Assembly: GCA_944385065.1 (NCBI GenBank)
Contig: CALWVX010000063.1
Location: 1 to 9,309, forward strand
Length of the DNA: 9,309 nt
DNA from: an uncultured Oscillospiraceae bacterium
GTDB taxonomy: Bacteria; Bacillota; Clostridia; Oscillospirales; Oscillospiraceae
Direction: 5' to 3'
Shown: positions 6,398 through 9,309 of the stretch, in pieces
Position numbering within the stretch: position 1 is the first letter of the stretch
Layout of the letters: every line of letters starts with the position of its first letter
Notes under the pieces: generated by a model
What the model was told of the DNA's origin: nothing
The model's database searches: none
The model's input: the letters and a program-made list of their open reading frames with translations, nothing else
Made by a program: the position numbers and the translations under genes

Positions 6398-7287
6398 TCT
6401 ATCATCTGCTCTGGTTTTTCTTCGTGTACGCCTTTCTGGGCTGGTGCGCCGAGGTGGGCTACGCCGCCACCAAGACCGGCAAATTCGTCAACCGGGGCTT
6501 CCTCAACGGCCCCTGGTGCCCGGTCTACGGCTTCGGGGTGGTCATCGTTCTGGGCTGTCTGGAGCCCCTGTCCGGGAACCTGCCCCTGCTGTTCCTGGGC
6601 TCGGTGGCGCTCACCTCCGCCCTGGAGTGGCTCACCGGCTTCGCCCTGGAGAAGCTGTTCCACCAGCGGTGGTGGGACTACTCCGACGAGCCCTTCAACC
6701 TCACCGGCTATATCTGCCTGCGCTTCTCCCTCATGTGGGGCTTCGCCTGCCTGTTCGTGGTCAAGCTGCTCCACCCCACCGTGGTCCTGGCGGTGGACCT
6801 GCTCCCCCGCCCCCTGGGGTGGGTCCTGCTGGCCGGGCTGTGCGCCGCCCTGGGGGTGGACCTGGCCGCCACCGTCTCCGCCATCGCCCGACTCAACCGG
6901 CGGCTGGTCCTGCTGGACGAGCTGGCCGGCCGCATCCGGGAGGCCTCCGACGACCTGGGGGAGGATCTGGCCGATCGAGTGCTGGACGCCGCCGAGCGGG
7001 GGGCCGACTGGAAGGAGGATTGGGAGGACCTGGCCCAGCGGCTGGCACAGCGCCGGGCTCAGCGCCGGGCCGCCCTGGCCGAGGGGCTGGACGACCTGCG
7101 GGAGGACCTCCAGGACCGGGCGGAGACCAGCCGGAAACAGCTCCAGGAGTGGCGCGCCAGCGCCCAGGAGCTGCTGGACAAGTCCAGCCGGGGCCAGCGG
7201 CGGCTGCTGCGGGCCTTCCCCTCTCTGCGCTCGGTGGACCACCGGGCCGCGCTGGAGCGGCTGCGCCGGCGGCTGGAGCGAAAGTAG
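6394..7287 (+). CDS. CmpB-like putative ABC-transporter permease family membrane protein with charged coiled-coil tail
   Basis: A 297-residue protein. About five hydrophobic segments lie in the first 160 residues (near 3-23, 43-60, 64-85, 104-126, 136-160). FLGWCAEV, NRGFLNGPWCPVYGFG (33-48), SALEWLTG and WWDYSDEPFNLTGYICL match the family Pfam calls ABC_trans_CmpB (putative ABC transporter type IV). No ATPase partner is encoded here, and the family's transporter role is, as far as I know, unproven. Residues about 165-297 are Arg/Glu/Leu/Ala-rich with heptad-like spacing and should form a cytoplasmic coiled coil, ending in a FPSLRS-containing segment. The ATG overlaps the upstream TGA (ATGA) with GGGAGG before it, showing translational coupling to the marR operon. 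Third-position G/C is visibly higher than in the two preceding genes. Confidence 0.85.
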   Translation: MIYHLLWFFFVYAFLGWCAEVGYAATKTGKFVNRGFLNGPWCPVYGFGVVIVLGCLEPLSGNLPLLFLGSVALTSALEWLTGFALEKLFHQRWWDYSDEPFNLTGYICLRFSLMWGFACLFVVKLLHPTVVLAVDLLPRPLGWVLLAGLCAALGVDLAATVSAIARLNRRLVLLDELAGRIREASDDLGEDLADRVLDAAERGADWKEDWEDLAQRLAQRRAQRRAALAEGLDDLREDLQDRAETSRKQLQEWRASAQELLDKSSRGQRRLLRAFPSLRSVDHRAALERLRRRLERK

Positions 7288-7295
7288 ATTTCCCG

Positions 7296-7324
7296 TTGAT
7301 ATTTGAAATACTCTGTGATATAAT
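7296..7324 (+). promoter_or_regulatory. Promoter of the DUF1836 gene
   Basis: TTGATA (7296-7301) and TATAAT (7319-7324) are spaced by 17 nt, with TGA just before the -10 giving an extended -10. It lies 9 nt past the stop of the CmpB-like gene and about 33 nt before the next start, so a separate transcription unit probably begins here. No terminator hairpin was seen between the two genes. Confidence 0.85.
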
Positions 7325-7356
7325 ATTCGCAATCACATTCCAGGAGGCCTTTTCCC

Positions 7357-7890
7357 ATGGAAGAACTGCAGGAGCTGCGCCGGCGGATGGAGGAGGAGCG
7401 GCCCACCCCGTGGAACGAGCTGCCCGACATCGCCCTGTACATGGACCAGCTGGTGTCCTATCTCCCCCGGCAGCTGATCCGCTTTGACGACAGCGCCCCC
7501 ATCACCTCCGCCATGGTGAACAACTACATCAAGGACGGTCTGGTCCCCCGGGCGGAGGGCAAGCGGTACGGGCCCACCCACCTGGGCTATCTCACGGCGG
7601 TGGCCGCCCTGAAGCAGGTGCTGTCCGTGCGGGAGATCGGGACCCTGCTGGACGCCGCCCGGGCGCGGAACAAGCCCCCGGAGGAGCTGTACGCCTACTT
7701 CTGCCGGGCCCTGGATCAGGCCCTGGCCGAGACCGCCCGGACCATCGACCCGGACACCCCCCGGGAGGGGCTGGCCGGTCTGGCCCTGGAGCTGGCCCTG
7801 CGCAGCTACGCCGACCAGCTGGCCTGCCAGCGCATCCTGTCCATCCTCCACCCCCCGGAGGAGAAGGGAAAGCGCCGGAAGGACCCCTGA
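7357..7890 (+). CDS. DUF1836 family helix-turn-helix protein
   Basis: A 177-residue soluble protein of the DUF1836 family, common in Firmicutes. LPDIALYMDQLVSYL (about 25-39) is followed by ITSAMVNNYIKDGLVPRAEGKRYGPTHLGYLTAVAALKQVLSVREIGTLL (about 49-98), which resembles a MerR-like helix-turn-helix: a helix, the NNYIKDGLVP turn and a KRYG wing. This suggests DNA binding, but I know of no defined function for the family. The C-terminal half is helical and Ala/Leu-rich, with a basic end (KGKRRKDP). The start has an AGGAGG site about 9 nt upstream and a strong promoter. Nothing nearby reveals its target. Confidence 0.85.
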   Translation: MEELQELRRRMEEERPTPWNELPDIALYMDQLVSYLPRQLIRFDDSAPITSAMVNNYIKDGLVPRAEGKRYGPTHLGYLTAVAALKQVLSVREIGTLLDAARARNKPPEELYAYFCRALDQALAETARTIDPDTPREGLAGLALELALRSYADQLACQRILSILHPPEEKGKRRKDP

Positions 7891-7898
7891 GCCGCCTC

Positions 7899-7946
7899 CA
7901 TTCTCCATTCTCAAATTCTTAATTTTCAATTCTCAATTCTCAATTT
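7899..7946. repeat. Heptanucleotide tandem repeat (AATTCTC/CATTCTC) between the DUF1836 gene and degV
   Basis: About six imperfect 7-nt units run through this AT-rich block: CATTCTC twice, an 8-nt AAATTCTT, AATTTTC, then AATTCTC twice, ending in AATTT. It stands out sharply from the GC-rich surroundings and fills nearly the whole gap between the genes. It does not form a clear hairpin or contain a good promoter. Similar short AT-rich heptamer arrays are, as I recall, scattered through intergenic DNA of many bacteria; their role is not known to me. Confidence 0.8.
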
Positions 7947-7970
7947 ATTCAAGTTGCAGGAGTGATTGTT

Positions 7971-8843
7971 ATGTCCGACTTCGTCATCCTCACCGATTCC
8001 TCCGCCGATCTGGGGGCGGAACTGGTCCAACAGCTGGACGTCCAGGTCCTCCCCCTGAGCTTTATCCTGAATCAGCACACCTACCGCAACTACCCGGACA
8101 ACCGGGAGATGGACCCCCACCTGTTCTATGAGAAGCTGCGCGCCGGCGAGGTGGCCACCACCGCCGCCGTCAACGTGGCCGAGTACGTGGACGCGGTGGA
8201 GCCCCTGCTCCAGGCGGGGCACGACGTGCTGATCCTGGCCTTCTCCTCCGGCCTGTCCACCACCTATAACTCCTCTGTCATCGCGGCGGAGGAGCTGCGG
8301 GAGAAGTACCCCGACCGGAAGGTGTACACGGTGGACACCCTGTGCGCCTCCCTGGGCCAGGGGCTGCTGGTCTATCTGGCCGCCCAGGAGCGGGCCCGCG
8401 GAAAGACCATCGAGGAGGTCCGGGACTGGGCCGAGGCCAACAAGCTCCACCTGTGCCACCAGTTCACCGTGGACGACCTGCACTTCCTGAAGCGGGGGGG
8501 CCGCATCTCGGCCACCACCGCCGTGCTGGGCTCCATGCTCCAGATCAAGCCCGTCCTCCACGTGGACGACGAGGGCCACCTGATCAACATCGCCAAGGCC
8601 CGGGGCCGGCAGGCCTCCCTGAAGGCCCTGGTGGACAAGATGGAGCAGACCGCCATCGACCCCGCCGCCCAGACGGTGTTCATCAGCCACGGGGACTGCC
8701 TGGAGGACGCCCAGGCGGTGGCCCAGATGGTGAAGGACCGCATGGGGGTCAAGGAGGTCTATCTGAACCACATCGGCCCGGTGATCGGCGCCCACGCCGG
8801 CCCCGGCACGGTGGCCCTGTTTTATGTGGGAACGGAGCGGTAA
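7971..8843 (+). CDS. DegV family protein (FakB-like fatty-acid-binding)
   Basis: A 290-residue cytosolic protein of normal DegV length. Members bind a single fatty acid; FakB homologues present it to the kinase FakA for phosphorylation and entry into phospholipid synthesis. Visible motifs are LTDSSADL (7-14), ATTAAVN (62-68, in place of the TSQPS often seen), LAFSSGLSTTYNSS (89-102), the conserved HFLKRGGRIS (171-180), and GPVIGAHAGPGTVALF (269-284) with His275 in the carboxylate-binding region. No FakA-like kinase is in the window, so a direct role in fatty-acid activation is inferred from family only. I chose the ATG at 7971 (AGGAG about 8 nt upstream); the in-frame GTG at 7962 overlaps that ribosome binding site. 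prmA starts 2 nt after the stop, so the two form an operon. I see no promoter of its own, so transcription may come from the DUF1836 promoter. Confidence 0.93.
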   Translation: MSDFVILTDSSADLGAELVQQLDVQVLPLSFILNQHTYRNYPDNREMDPHLFYEKLRAGEVATTAAVNVAEYVDAVEPLLQAGHDVLILAFSSGLSTTYNSSVIAAEELREKYPDRKVYTVDTLCASLGQGLLVYLAAQERARGKTIEEVRDWAEANKLHLCHQFTVDDLHFLKRGGRISATTAVLGSMLQIKPVLHVDDEGHLINIAKARGRQASLKALVDKMEQTAIDPAAQTVFISHGDCLEDAQAVAQMVKDRMGVKEVYLNHIGPVIGAHAGPGTVALFYVGTER

Positions 8844-8845
8844 CG

Positions 8846-9309
8846 ATGGCGGACAAATGGCTTGAAGTGGCCGTGAACACCGACGCGGCCCATCTGGACG
8901 AGGTGTGCGCCAAGCTCACCGCCGCCGGCATGGACGGCCTGGTCATCGAGGAGGAGGGGGAGTTCCTCCGCTTCCTGGAAAACAACCGGCAGTACTGGGA
9001 CTATGTGGACCAGGAGCTGCTGGACCGGATGAAGGGGGTGGCCCGGGTCAAGTTCTACGTCACCGACGACGACCTGGGCCGGCGGCAGCTGGCGGACTAC
9101 ACCGATGGGCTTGGTTTCGAGTATACCGTCACCCCCCTGCTGGAGGACGACTGGGCCTACAGCTGGCAGAAATACTATCAGCCCCTGGAGATCGGGACGC
9201 GGCTGTACGTGGTCCCCGAGTGGATGCGGGATCAGCCCGTGCCCGGCGGCCGGGTGCCCCTGTACCTGAACCCGGGGCTCACCTTCGGCACCGGCTCCCA
9301 CGCCTCCAC
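8846..9309 (+). CDS. prmA: Ribosomal protein L11 methyltransferase, N-terminal part (cut by right edge)
   Basis: The first 154 residues of PrmA, which uses S-adenosylmethionine to methylate ribosomal protein L11. The N-terminal L11-recognition domain (KWLEVAVNTDAAHLDEV..., about 1-60) is present. The linker and start of the catalytic domain carry the diagnostic WQKYYQPLEIGTRLYVVPEW (about 107-126) and NPGLTFGTGSHAST (about 141-154), where the window ends; the SAM-binding GxGxG loop would follow outside. It lies 2 nt after the degV-like stop, and its ribosome binding site (CGGAG) is inside that gene's last codons, so the two are co-transcribed. In many Firmicutes prmA is followed by rsmE, which cannot be checked here. 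Confidence 0.95.
   Translation, partial: MADKWLEVAVNTDAAHLDEVCAKLTAAGMDGLVIEEEGEFLRFLENNRQYWDYVDQELLDRMKGVARVKFYVTDDDLGRRQLADYTDGLGFEYTVTPLLEDDWAYSWQKYYQPLEIGTRLYVVPEWMRDQPVPGGRVPLYLNPGLTFGTGSHAS

Noticed and set aside
6220..7332. A 370-codon open frame on the minus strand
   Set aside because: It is antisense to the CmpB-like gene and the end of the YczE-like gene, low in complexity (Gln/Gly/Pro/Val-rich), and has no promoter or family match.
7899..7946. Possible CRISPR or phage attachment repeat
   Set aside because: The 7-nt contiguous units have no spacers, and there are no cas, integrase or tRNA genes nearby.
7962..7970. GTG at 7962 as the start of the DegV-family protein
   Set aside because: It overlaps the AGGAG ribosome binding site that serves the ATG at 7971, and DegV proteins typically begin just before the ILTDSSAD strand.

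Overview
The window reads as chromosome from a GC-rich, anaerobic Gram-positive bacterium of the Clostridia, most likely a gut Oscillospiraceae-type organism (Flavonifractor, Lawsonibacter or a relative). This is inferred from strong G/C bias at third codon positions, AGGAGG-type ribosome binding sites, consensus sigma-A promoters, and Firmicutes-typical families (DegV, DUF1836, YczE/YyaS/YitT, CmpB-like permease, YacP/Rae1). I see no rRNA, tRNA, insertion sequence or CRISPR array.

Left half (1-5080), all on the minus strand. Reading with transcription, from right to left: an 886-residue translational GTPase of the Tet(M)/EF-G type with a YacP/Rae1-like NYN ribonuclease domain fused to its C-terminus; a siroheme-[4Fe-4S] sulfite/nitrite reductase; and the N-terminal 201 residues of an alpha/beta hydrolase of the fluoroacetate/haloacetate dehalogenase type, which runs off the left edge. 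Each of the three has a recognisable promoter, and a 17-bp GC hairpin separates the last two.

Centre (5081-5256) is a divergent control region. The GTPase-RNase promoter faces left and a perfect-consensus TTGACA-N17-TATAAT promoter faces right. Each -10 element is overlapped by an inverted repeat, as expected of repressor operators.

Right half (5257-9309), all on the plus strand. First comes a translationally coupled operon: a MarR-family regulator, a YczE/YyaS/YitT-like membrane protein (11-nt overlap) and a CmpB-like membrane protein with a long charged cytoplasmic tail (4-nt overlap). Then come a DUF1836 helix-turn-helix protein with its own promoter, a heptanucleotide repeat block, a DegV-family fatty-acid-binding protein, and the start of prmA (ribosomal protein L11 methyltransferase), cut by the right edge.

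The most interesting feature is the fusion. Domain IV of EF-G/Tet(M) factors enters the ribosomal A site, and Rae1 is a ribosome-dependent endonuclease that cuts mRNA in the A site, so one polypeptide could clear or reset the A site and cut the message there. Its domain IV tip lacks the Tet(M) Tyr-Ser-Pro-Val-Ser loop and has a His in register with EF-G, so a tetracycline-resistance label is doubtful. With the divergent MarR-membrane operon, the locus could be a ligand-inducible response to ribosome stalling. That is inference, not something the sequence proves.
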